Shown here piece by piece: positions 24,479 to 32,311 of a DNA stretch of 64,000 nt. The stretch spans positions 475,792 through 539,791 of the forward strand of contig NZ_LMIJ01000011.1 of assembly GCF_001428665.1 (NCBI RefSeq), written 5' to 3'. Under the pieces are notes generated by a model. That model had not been told where the DNA came from. It made no database searches and was given only the letters and a program-made list of their open reading frames with translations. Made by a program: the position numbers and the translations under genes. Each line of letters starts with the position of its first letter. The stretch's first letter is position 1. This stretch comes from Acidovorax sp. Root219 (GTDB lineage: Bacteria; Pseudomonadota; Gammaproteobacteria; Burkholderiales; Burkholderiaceae_C).

Positions 24479-26173
24479 ATGCACCCCCAACCCTGGCTGG
24501 CCAGCTACGGCACCATCCCCGCCCACATCAACGCCGACGCGCACCGCTCCGTCGTGCACCTGCTCGACGTGGCCATGCTGCGCTACGCCCACCACCCGGC
24601 ATTTACCTGCCTGGGGCAGACGCTGACCTATGCCGACGTGGACCACCTCTCGCGCGCGTTCGCAGCCTACCTGCAGAACGTGCTGCAGGTGCGCAAGGGC
24701 GACCGCATCGCGGTGATGTGCCCCAACCTCCTGGCCTTCCCCATCGTGCTGCTGGGCATTGCCCGGGCCGGCGCTGTGCAGGTCAACGTGAACCCCCTGT
24801 ACACCCCGCGCGAGCTGGAGCACCAGCTGCTCGATGCCGGCGCCAAGGTCCTCGTCATCTATGCCGGCGCCACCGCCACGCTGGCGGCCATCCAGGGCCG
24901 GGTGGACCTGCACAGCATCGTTACCGTGGCGCCTGGCGACGGTAGCCCGGCAGCGCTGCCCGGCCTGCCGGTGGATGCTGGCCTGGCGCTGCCCACCACC
25001 GCGCTGGGCAAGGCCCTGGCACAGGGCGCTGGCCTGGCCTTCAAGCCCGTGCGGCTGGCGGGCGATGACCTGCTCTTTCTGCAGTACACCGGCGGCACCA
25101 CGGGCCTGTCCAAGGGAGCCATGCTCACGCACCGCAACCTGGTGGCCAACGTGGAGCAGTTCAAGGCCTTCATGCCCGATGCCCTTCGCCCCGGGCTGGA
25201 GTCCATCGTCACGGCCATACCGCTGTACCACATCTTCGCGCTGATGGTGAACCTGGTCACCTACTTCTCGGTGGGCGCGCACAACTGGCTGGTGCCCAAC
25301 CCGCGCGACCTCGACGCCCTGATCGGCGTGATGAAGGCCGCGCATCCCAGCGTGTTCATGGGCGTCAACACCTTGTATGCAGGCCTGGCCGCGCACCCGC
25401 GCACGCAAGAGATCGATTTTTCCAACCTGCGGCTGGCGGGCGGCGGGGGCTCCGCCATCATCGCCTCGGTCTCTGCCCGCTGGCAGGCCCTCACGGGCCA
25501 GTTCATCCGCGAAGGTTATGGCCTCAGCGAAACCAGCCCCGTCGTCACCTTCAACCCCGCCTATGTCAGCGAGTTCACCGTCACCACCGGCCTGCCCCTG
25601 CCGTCTACCGACGTGCAACTGCTCGACGACAACGACCAGCCAGTGCCCGTGGGCGAAGCAGGAGAAGTGTGTGTGAAAGGCCCGCAGGTCATGTCCGGCT
25701 ACTGGCAAAAGCCCGAGGCCAATGCCGCCGCCTTCACGGCAGACGGGTACTTTCGCACGGGGGACGTGGGGCAAATGGACGAGCGCGGCTTTCTCAAGAT
25801 CGTGGACCGCAAGAAGGACATGGTGCTCGTCTCGGGCTTCAATGTCTTCCCCAACGAGGTCGAGGCCGTGGCCACCGCCTGCCCTGGTGTGCTCGAATGC
25901 GCATGCATTGGCGTGCCCGACGACAAGACCGGCGAGGCCCTGCGCCTGTACGTGGTGCGCATACCCGAGGTGCGCGTCAGCACACAGGACATTGCCGAGC
26001 ACTGCCGCCGGGAGCTCACCCCCTACAAGGTGCCCCGGCAGATCGTGTTTGTCGATGCCTTGCCCAAGTCCAGCGTGGGCAAGATTTTGCGGCGCGAGCT
26101 GCGCGATGGCGTGGCGCAGCCCGCCCGCGCCCAGCTGCACCGCGTCACGGCACTAACGTCGCCGTCAGCGTGA
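24479..26173 (+). CDS. fadD: Long-chain fatty-acid-CoA ligase-like enzyme
   Basis: This 564-residue ANL-superfamily enzyme adenylates a carboxylic acid and transfers it to CoA. The P-loop is YTGGTTGLSKGA (residues 203-214), the A5-type motif is REGYGLSETSP, and YFRTGDVGQMDERGFLKIVDRKKDM is split across the A7/A8 region. A C-terminal lysine lies in LPKSSVGKILRREL. Substrate length cannot be judged by eye, but similarity is closest to fatty acyl-CoA ligases. The start at 24479 follows AAGGAGA at good spacing. Its 3' end overlaps the convergent OsmC gene by 29 bases. Confidence 0.9.
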   Translation: MHPQPWLASYGTIPAHINADAHRSVVHLLDVAMLRYAHHPAFTCLGQTLTYADVDHLSRAFAAYLQNVLQVRKGDRIAVMCPNLLAFPIVLLGIARAGAVQVNVNPLYTPRELEHQLLDAGAKVLVIYAGATATLAAIQGRVDLHSIVTVAPGDGSPAALPGLPVDAGLALPTTALGKALAQGAGLAFKPVRLAGDDLLFLQYTGGTTGLSKGAMLTHRNLVANVEQFKAFMPDALRPGLESIVTAIPLYHIFALMVNLVTYFSVGAHNWLVPNPRDLDALIGVMKAAHPSVFMGVNTLYAGLAAHPRTQEIDFSNLRLAGGGGSAIIASVSARWQALTGQFIREGYGLSETSPVVTFNPAYVSEFTVTTGLPLPSTDVQLLDDNDQPVPVGEAGEVCVKGPQVMSGYWQKPEANAAAFTADGYFRTGDVGQMDERGFLKIVDRKKDMVLVSGFNVFPNEVEAVATACPGVLECACIGVPDDKTGEALRLYVVRIPEVRVSTQDIAEHCRRELTPYKVPRQIVFVDALPKSSVGKILRRELRDGVAQPARAQLHRVTALTSPSA

Positions 26174-26582
26174 TCTCCGGCACTGCGGCCAACGCCTTCG
26201 ACAGCGGGCAGTTGGCCTTGGCCTCGGCCGCCAGCTTCTGAAAGGCCGCCTCGTCCATGCCCGGCACCTTGGCCTTGAGGGTGAGCGCAATGCGGTCGAT
26301 GACAAAGCCATCGCCCTCCTTGGTCAGCCGCACCGCAGCCGTGGTGTCGATCACCTCGGTGGCAATGCCCGCCTTTTCAGCCGCAAAGGCAAACGCCATG
26401 GTGAAGCACGAGGCATGCGCCGCCCCCACGATCTCCTCGGGGTTGGTGCCCTTGCGGTCATCGCCAAAGCGGCTGCCAAAGCCATAGGGGTGCTTGTCGA
26501 GCGCACCGGTCTCGGTGCTCACCTGGCCCTGGCCGGTCTTGCCCGCACCTTCCCAATGAACGCTGGCTTTCTTTTCAGACAT
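26145..26582 (-). CDS. osmC: OsmC-family organic hydroperoxide reductase
   Basis: This 145-residue protein is a typical OsmC. The redox cysteines are Cys59 in GAAHASCFTMAF and Cys125 in AKANCPLSKAL, and the N-terminus is SVHWEGAGKTGQGQVST. It reduces organic hydroperoxides with thiol or lipoyl reductant. It differs from the OsmC-like protein at 15960-16442, which has the longer HTSCFLANS second motif. It overlaps the convergent ligase gene, and a terminator for the upstream lipoprotein gene lies in the gap preceding it. Confidence 0.93.
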   Translation of the reverse strand: MSEKKASVHWEGAGKTGQGQVSTETGALDKHPYGFGSRFGDDRKGTNPEEIVGAAHASCFTMAFAFAAEKAGIATEVIDTTAAVRLTKEGDGFVIDRIALTLKAKVPGMDEAAFQKLAAEAKANCPLSKALAAVPEITLTATLVP

Positions 26583-26699
26583 GGTTTGGCTCCTGTAAAT
26601 GCAAAGGAACTATCGGACCACGCGGGTGCCCCCGCTGGGGTCGGATGCCACGGGCAATGCGGGTGCGCATCGTCCTACAGGTGCGCCCAGCGCGCAATG

Positions 26700-26725
26700 A
26701 GAAAAGGGCCCTTGCGGGGCCCTTC
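26700..26725 (-). terminator. Rho-independent terminator after lipoprotein gene
   Basis: AAGGGCCC and GGGCCCTT around a short loop form a stem followed by TTTTC on the minus strand. It lies about 30 bases after the leftward lipoprotein gene ending at 26757. Confidence 0.7.
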
Positions 26726-26756
26726 GATGCATTGATTGTGGACTGCCCTGGTCTTA

Positions 26757-27749
26757 TCAGGGCGCGCTCAGCACCTGCTGGCGCTTGGTCTCGTACTCGC
26801 CCGAGGTGATCAGGTTGGCATCGCGCATCTGCTTGAGCCACTGCAGGCGCGACTCTTTCTTGCTGGCGGACATGGGCGCGGCGGCAGCTGTCGTTGCTGC
26901 GGGTGCGGGCTGGGCCGGGTTCACCACCGCCACCGTGGTGGCGGCGGGCACGCTTTGCGCTGCGGGGGCTGCTGCTGGTGCTGGCGGGGCAACGCGGCCC
27001 ACCGGCTTGGAGTCGGACGCGAAAGGCATTGACATCGCGGCGGTTGCCGTGGGTGACGCAGGCCTTGGCCCAGGCGCTGGCGCTGCTGCTGCGGGCGCTG
27101 CGGCGCGGGCCAACGGCTTGGAGTCGGGCACGAAAGGCATCATCACCGTGGCGCCTGCCGGCGCTGGCGCAGACCCGGGGGCGGGCGCGGTACCGGGTGA
27201 TGGGGCGGATGCAGGTGCCGGTACGGGTGTCGCTACCAAAGCCGGTGCGGGTGCAACCGCCATCGGCACGCCGCCCGCCGTTCCGAAGGCAATGCCTGGC
27301 TTCACCGCGATCATCTTGGAGGCCAGCACCCCCTGGCGGCCCCTGGCATCGTCCGTTTGGGTGAGGTTGCTGCGCGCCTGGAACAGGCCCATCTTCACCT
27401 CTTGCCACACGAAGTAGTTCTTGGCCGCCTGCACGTCGATGCTGATGGAGGCCTGGTTCTCAGCCATCGACTCGATGGTGTACCGGCCCGGTGCCACGTT
27501 CAGGTAGAAGAAGCTCTTGGGTCCCGTATAGCCCAGGTTCTGGTTGTTGAGGTTCACCGGCATGGAGATCGCACCGCCGAACAGCTCGTCGCGGAAGATG
27601 TAGAGCGAAGCCGTTTCGGCCTGGGGTGCGAACTGCTTGGCCTTGGCCTCTTCTGTCACGCCGGCTCGGGGCACCTGGGCGCAGCCCACGAGGGCCAGCG
27701 CAGCAATGAACAAGGCAAGCGCGCGGAAATATCTTGTCAGAAAACGCAT
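26757..27749 (-). CDS. DUF2846-like lipoprotein with Pro/Ala linker and SHOCT-like tail, copy A
   Basis: This 330-residue lipoprotein starts with a signal peptide and lipobox LVGC (Cys23). Residues about 40-150 form a DUF2846-like domain (ETASLYIFRDELFGG, then VNLNNQNLGYTG, FFYLNVAPGRYTI and KNYFVWQEVKMG). A long linker of Pro/Ala runs with short conserved islands (PFVPDSKP, PFASDSKP) follows. The end (WLKQMRDANLITSGEYETKR) resembles a SHOCT oligomerisation domain. It is a tandem paralogue of the gene at 27862-28728. Role unknown; envelope location is inferred. Confidence 0.82.
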   Translation of the reverse strand: MRFLTRYFRALALFIAALALVGCAQVPRAGVTEEAKAKQFAPQAETASLYIFRDELFGGAISMPVNLNNQNLGYTGPKSFFYLNVAPGRYTIESMAENQASISIDVQAAKNYFVWQEVKMGLFQARSNLTQTDDARGRQGVLASKMIAVKPGIAFGTAGGVPMAVAPAPALVATPVPAPASAPSPGTAPAPGSAPAPAGATVMMPFVPDSKPLARAAAPAAAAPAPGPRPASPTATAAMSMPFASDSKPVGRVAPPAPAAAPAAQSVPAATTVAVVNPAQPAPAATTAAAAPMSASKKESRLQWLKQMRDANLITSGEYETKRQQVLSAP

Positions 27750-27861
27750 GATGATTCTTGGACTCTTGGTTGGGTGGCTTCACGCTTCCTGCGCAGCCAG
27801 GCGAACCCGCTGGGGCCGCCTGCCTGTCGAAATCGCTGGTCGGTAGGAAAGGATGGGCTGA

Positions 27862-28728
27862 TCAGGGCGCGCTCAGCACCTGCTGGCGCTTGGTCTCGTA
27901 CTCGCCCGACGAGATCAGGTTGGCATCGCGCATCTGCTTGAGCCATTGCAGGCGCGATTCCTTCTGGTTGGCCGGCATAGGCGCTGCGGCGGCAGCCGTT
28001 GCTGCGGGTGCGGGCTGGGCAGGGCTCGCCACGGGCACGGTGGCGGCGGTGGGCACGTTTTGCGCGGCTGGTGCTGGTGCTGGTGCTGCTGCTGGCCTGG
28101 CGACGCGGCTCACTGGCTTGGCGTCGGGCACGAAATGCGGCATCGACATCGCGGCGGTTGCCGTGGGTGACGCAGGCGTTGGCCCTGCTGCTGCACGGCG
28201 TGCCACCGGTGCGGCTGCCGGCGCCTCCGGCGGGCTGCCAGCTGCCGGGGCGACGCCAAACGCGCTGGGGCGCACCTTGGTCGTCAGCAGCTTGCTGGCG
28301 AGCACGCCCTTTTGGCCCTGCGCCTCGCTCACCAGCGACACCTGGGCGCGCGCTGTGCCCGAGCCCATGCTCATCGTGACCTTCTGCCACACGTAATAGC
28401 TCCTGCCTGCCTCGACCTCGACGGTGACCGAAGAGGTGTTGTCGGCCGACGAAACCACGGTGTAGCTTCCCGGCGCCACCTCCAGGTTGTAGTAGGTGCG
28501 GGCGTTGGTCTTGCCCAGCGACTGGTTGTTGACGCTGACCGTCATCGGGGCGGATGCGCCGGTCATCTCGCTGCGGTAGATGTAGAGCGAAGCCGTTTCG
28601 GCCTGGGGCGTGAACTGCTTGGCCTTGAGGTCGGCGTCCGGCTTGGCCCGGGGCGCGGTGCAGCCCACCAGGGCCAGCGCAGCGGTGATCAGAACCAGCG
28701 CGCGGAAGTATCTCGTCAGGAAACGCAT
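27862..28728 (-). CDS. DUF2846-like lipoprotein with SHOCT-like tail, copy B
   Basis: This 288-residue lipoprotein has the same plan as its downstream neighbour: lipobox LVGC (Cys23), DUF2846-like domain (ETASLYIYRSEMTGA, VNNQSLGKTNARTYYNL, SYYVWQKVTM), a Pro/Ala linker and the tail WLKQMRDANLISSGEYETKR. The first 23 and last 30 residues are nearly identical to those of copy A, while the domain has diverged, consistent with a tandem duplication partly homogenised at both ends. The start at 28728 is chosen by homology with copy A; an ATG at 28815 is upstream but out of family. Confidence 0.82.
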   Translation of the reverse strand: MRFLTRYFRALVLITAALALVGCTAPRAKPDADLKAKQFTPQAETASLYIYRSEMTGASAPMTVSVNNQSLGKTNARTYYNLEVAPGSYTVVSSADNTSSVTVEVEAGRSYYVWQKVTMSMGSGTARAQVSLVSEAQGQKGVLASKLLTTKVRPSAFGVAPAAGSPPEAPAAAPVARRAAAGPTPASPTATAAMSMPHFVPDAKPVSRVARPAAAPAPAPAAQNVPTAATVPVASPAQPAPAATAAAAAPMPANQKESRLQWLKQMRDANLISSGEYETKRQQVLSAP

Positions 28729-28898
28729 GATGGATGTTGGATTCGTTGTTGGGTGGTACTGCGCTCCCCACGCAGGCGGGCAAACCCGCCCGCGCACTCT
28801 AGCATCGGGTTGCAACTGCTTACAGCGGGGTACAGCAACTTAGGTGCGGGTACCCATGGGCTGTGCGGTGGGCGCAACACCCCCCTTTTGGCGATTGA

Positions 28899-29804
28899 TC
28901 AGCCAGCCTGCATGTGCAATAGCCACCGCCCCGGCGCCATGCCCACCTGGCCCTTGAAGCGCCGCGTCAGGTGGCTTTGGTCGGCAAAGCCGCAGGCCGC
29001 CGCCACATCGGCCACCGCGCCGCCCTGCCGCAGGGCGCCCTGCGCCTGGCGCACGCGCACCATGTTCAGGTAGGCATGCGGCGCCATGCCGTAGGTGGCG
29101 GTAAACGCCCGGGTCAGGTGCGCGCGCGAAAGGCCGGCCTGCGTGGCCAGGGCCTGCACCGTCACGTCGTCGGCAAAGTGGGCATGGAGGTACTCGCGCA
29201 CCAGGGCCATGCGGGCGCGGCCCGCGTCCTGGCTGGTGGCCGCCCAGGGCCGGCGCAGCTCGCCATGGCGGCCCAGCAGCGCCACCATGGCCGCGGCCGT
29301 GCGCTCCTCGCCGTGCAGCGACTCCTGCCGCTCGGCCACCGCCGCCACGGCCTGCTGCAGCAGCATCGCGCCCTGCGGGTCATGCACCAGCGGCGCCTTG
29401 AAGTAGCGGGTGGCCATGCCGCTGCGGTCGTGCGCGCCGCCACCGGCCGCGCCACAGTCACCCATCCACGCATGCACCAGCGCGGCATCCATGTACAGCA
29501 TGGAATAGCCGAACCCCGCCTCCGTGCCCCGGCTGCCGTCGTGCGGCTCATCGGGGTTGAACAGAATCACATCGCCCGCCAAGCTGGCATGGCGCGCACC
29601 CCGGCACGCAAAGGTCTGCACCCCCGAGCGCGTGACGCCAATCGAATACGTCTCGTGGCTGTGCCGCTCGAACCGGTGCTGCGTGAAATGCGCGTTGAGC
29701 AGCGTCACCCCGCCCGAGGCCAGGGGCCGTATCTCGGCCCAGTCGCGCTGGCTGGGCGACGCGGGAGAAGAGGAGGAGGAGGAGTTTGGGTCCCCGGCAT
29801 GCAT
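28899..29804 (-). CDS. AraC-family regulator with cupin-type sensor
   Basis: This protein of about 301 residues has an N-terminal cupin/AraC-ligand domain (HRFERHSHETYSIGVTRSG, then GDVILFNPDEPHDG) and a C-terminal AraC double helix-turn-helix (VTVQALATQAGLSRAHLTRAF, then VADVAAACGFADQSHLTRRF). I use the ATG at 29804, though an in-frame ATG at 29888 lies within the gap to the divergent cupin gene. An Asn-Ser(6) run near the start is probably disordered. It is divergent from the small cupin gene, its likely target. The ligand is unknown. Confidence 0.87.
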   Translation of the reverse strand: MHAGDPNSSSSSSPASPSQRDWAEIRPLASGGVTLLNAHFTQHRFERHSHETYSIGVTRSGVQTFACRGARHASLAGDVILFNPDEPHDGSRGTEAGFGYSMLYMDAALVHAWMGDCGAAGGGAHDRSGMATRYFKAPLVHDPQGAMLLQQAVAAVAERQESLHGEERTAAAMVALLGRHGELRRPWAATSQDAGRARMALVREYLHAHFADDVTVQALATQAGLSRAHLTRAFTATYGMAPHAYLNMVRVRQAQGALRQGGAVADVAAACGFADQSHLTRRFKGQVGMAPGRWLLHMQAG

Positions 29805-29904
29805 GCAACAAATGTACAAGACCGCCCCGCGCCCGGTGACGACACTGCAGACAGCAACCCGCCCATCGGCGCGGTATAGCAAAGCCATACAGCCAACTTA
29901 CCCC

Positions 29905-30288
29905 ATGCCTGACACCACCAACGCCCCCACCTCCGTCCCCGCCATCGACTTGGCCCACAAGCTCACCCAGTTCACCGAGCACTGGGCCCCACGCACCGTG
30001 GCCGAGTTCAACGGCCACGACATCATGGTCGCCAAGATCGCGGGCGAGTACCAGTGGCACAGCCACCCCGACACCGACGACTTCTTCCTGGTGCTGCAAG
30101 GCACGGTGGAGATCGACCTGCCCGGCGGCGCCATGGTCACCCTGCACCCAGGCCAGCTCTATGTGGTGCCCAAGGGCGTGCAGCACCGCCCGCGCGCCAG
30201 TGCCGAGGCGCATATCCTGCTCATCGAATCGACCGGCACGCCCAACAGCGGCGATGCGGCCACGGCTGCGCCGCGCAGGGTGTTGTAG
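29905..30288 (+). CDS. Small single-domain cupin
   Basis: This 127-residue protein is a single cupin barrel. Motif 1 is GEYQWHSHPDTDDFFLVLQG, with metal-ligand histidines at 52 and 54, and motif 2 is GQLYVVPKGVQHRP with a third His. There is no signal peptide. It is divergent from an AraC regulator with a cupin-type sensor domain, a common arrangement in which the regulator controls the cupin gene. The function may be sugar or amine modification or binding, but the substrate is unknown. Confidence 0.88.
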   Translation: MPDTTNAPTSVPAIDLAHKLTQFTEHWAPRTVAEFNGHDIMVAKIAGEYQWHSHPDTDDFFLVLQGTVEIDLPGGAMVTLHPGQLYVVPKGVQHRPRASAEAHILLIESTGTPNSGDAATAAPRRVL

Positions 30289-30390
30289 GTAGGCCCTGCC
30301 CTCTGGCACGGCATTGGGCCGTTTGCCTACGCCACGCCAGCGCGGGTGCATGGACCATGGAGTTCCACCCGACAACACCAGGAGCACACC

Positions 30391-30882
30391 ATGGCCCGAG
30401 ACACCATCAACCCAGACCTCAACCCTGATCCCATCACCGGCGCACCCGGTGCCCACCCCGTCGGCACCGGCATCGGCGCGGCGGGCGGTGCAGTCACCGG
30501 CGCGGCCGTTGGCTCCGTCGGCGGCCCCATCGGCACCGCAGTGGGGGCCGTGGTCGGCGCCGTCGTGGGCGGCCTGGCTGGCAAGGGCGCGGCAGAAGCC
30601 GTCAACCCCACTGCTGAAGACGCCTACTGGCGCGACGCCCATGGCCGCCAGCCCTACTACTCCGACGCGTATACCTACGACGACTATGCGCCTGCCTATC
30701 GCCACGGCTACCAGAGCGTGATCGACGGCCGCAGCGACTGGGACGAAGCGCGCGGCCATCTGCAGACGCGCTGGGAGTCTGACCGCGAAACCAGCCGCCT
30801 GGATTGGAAGGACGCCGAGCCCGCAGCCAAGGCCGCCTGGGAGCGCGCCGACCGCATTTGGAAGCAAACCAAGCAAGAGTAA
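30391..30882 (+). CDS. Glycine-zipper protein of unknown function
   Basis: This 163-residue protein has a glycine-zipper region in residues about 25-75 with repeated GxxxG and AxxxG steps (GTGIGAAGGAVTGAAVG, GTAVGAVVGAVVGGLAG), typical of small membrane-inserting or outer-membrane-associated proteins. The C-terminal half is hydrophilic and aromatic-rich (YYSDAYTYDDYAPAYRHGY). The start at 30391 follows CCAGGAGC. No lipobox or signal peptide is present, so location is uncertain. Stress-induced glycine-zipper proteins of this type are common in this lineage. Confidence 0.72.
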   Translation: MARDTINPDLNPDPITGAPGAHPVGTGIGAAGGAVTGAAVGSVGGPIGTAVGAVVGAVVGGLAGKGAAEAVNPTAEDAYWRDAHGRQPYYSDAYTYDDYAPAYRHGYQSVIDGRSDWDEARGHLQTRWESDRETSRLDWKDAEPAAKAAWERADRIWKQTKQE

Positions 30883-31047
30883 GCACGGCTTTGCCTTCGA
30901 CCGCCTGACGTCGTTGGGGCGCCTTGCCGTGCTACAGCACTGTCTGCGGCACCCCGTCTAGTCATACGGTCGAATGCAAACCCGTTGGGGTACTCGAGCC
31001 TGAGGTCGATTGGCCGCAGCGCGTGATTGACTGAACGGCTGGTCTGG

Positions 31048-32154
31048 TCACCCGATCACTTCGACGACCTTGCCGGTCGAATCCGTGATCGTCGTCTTCT
31101 TCACCTGCCACTCCACCTCGGGCAGCAGCGGCAGCACATAGCTGCCCTCACGCGGCTGCACCGTCTGCGCAAACTGCTGCACCGTGGCGTCGGTTACGCG
31201 CAGCACCACAGCACCCTCCCCCTCGCCCGGCCACTCCACCGCGTTCTGGCCATCGGCACCCGCGGGCTCCAGCAGCAACTGCCACTCGTGCCCCGCCACG
31301 CGCAGCGTGCGGCCAAACGGCAGGCGCAGCGGCAGCAGGGCCACCAGCTCCTCCACCTGGCGGGCACCCAGGGTCACCTGCGTCAGCGGCTTGCGCAGCA
31401 GGCGCTTTACTTGCTTGAGGCCGAGCACATCGGTAAACAGGTACCCGCTAGACGACCCATCCCGCCGCGCGCCCTCGTCCACCTGCTGTTTCACCGCTGG
31501 GTTGGTTAGCAGGGAGGCGCGGCCCAGGTCCGTCACCCACAGCGGCATGTGCGGCAGCAGCGCATCGAGCAGGTTGCGCGTGCGCCACTGCTTGGCCGCG
31601 CGCTCTTCGTCCAGCGTCAGGCCCACCACCTGCAAAAAGGCCACGGACCCATTGGGCGTGGCCAGCGGCTCGGCCAGCTCCGGGTCGGTGGCAAAGCCCA
31701 TGGAGCAGATCTGCGTGGCCTGCCCCAGCGCAATGGGGCCATTGGCCGTCATCCAGTCCCCATCCTTGAACACGTTACCGCTCTGGAACACATAGCGCGC
31801 CAGGTTCTGCAAAAAGCCCATCGCCCACATTGGGGGCTCGGCATCGGCCGCTGCCTCGGGCGCAATCGCCAGCCTGAAGGTCAGCTCAAACCCATAGCCG
31901 CTCACCTCGGGGTCGTCCGACTCCTTGGAATACAGCTCGCTGAACCCATAGGTGACAAAGTGCCAGTGCGGCACAGGGTCGTTGCGCCGCCATGCGCTGA
32001 TGCCATTGAGCGGGTCTGGCCCGCCCAGCCTGTATGAGATCAGCGTGCCAAAGTGCTTGGGCTCTTGGCCGGGGTAGAGCTGGTCCAGGCGTGCGGAGAT
32101 AGCGTCCCAGCCGGGGGCGGTGTCGTCGGTGTCCTCGGTGGTGCTTGGGGTCAT
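31048..32154 (-). CDS. Suppressor-of-fused (SUFU) domain protein
   Basis: This 368-residue protein begins with a SUFU domain (residues about 15-190), seen as GWDAISARLDQLYPGQEPKHF, HWHFVTYGFSELY and YGFELTFRLA. A second domain of about 170 residues follows. Bacterial SUFU proteins are best known as immunity proteins in polymorphic toxin systems, but stand-alone copies occur and their role is unknown. No toxin gene lies beside it. It is divergent from the methyltransferase gene of the defence-like operon, and the gap between them is 157 bases. The start at 32154 is a choice by family fit, without a strong ribosome-binding site. Confidence 0.8.
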   Translation of the reverse strand: MTPSTTEDTDDTAPGWDAISARLDQLYPGQEPKHFGTLISYRLGGPDPLNGISAWRRNDPVPHWHFVTYGFSELYSKESDDPEVSGYGFELTFRLAIAPEAAADAEPPMWAMGFLQNLARYVFQSGNVFKDGDWMTANGPIALGQATQICSMGFATDPELAEPLATPNGSVAFLQVVGLTLDEERAAKQWRTRNLLDALLPHMPLWVTDLGRASLLTNPAVKQQVDEGARRDGSSSGYLFTDVLGLKQVKRLLRKPLTQVTLGARQVEELVALLPLRLPFGRTLRVAGHEWQLLLEPAGADGQNAVEWPGEGEGAVVLRVTDATVQQFAQTVQPREGSYVLPLLPEVEWQVKKTTITDSTGKVVEVIG

Positions 32155-32311
32155 GGATAAGTTGACATGGCGAAGCCAAATGGGGAATGAATCTGCAAAA
32201 ACATTGTGGCTTTTGAGCACGACAAAGTCGCGCACGCCCGTGTGACAATTCATTTCCTTTTTCGAAGTCTTGACCCGGTAAATAGATGAATCGCTTAGTC
32301 AAGATGTCGCC

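Noticed and set aside
22874..26140. 1088-codon open frame on the minus strand opposite the serine hydrolase and ligase genes
   Set aside because: Antisense to two well-supported genes, with a composition of Gly, His, Val and Leu typical of reversed high-GC coding DNA and no motif or ribosome-binding site.
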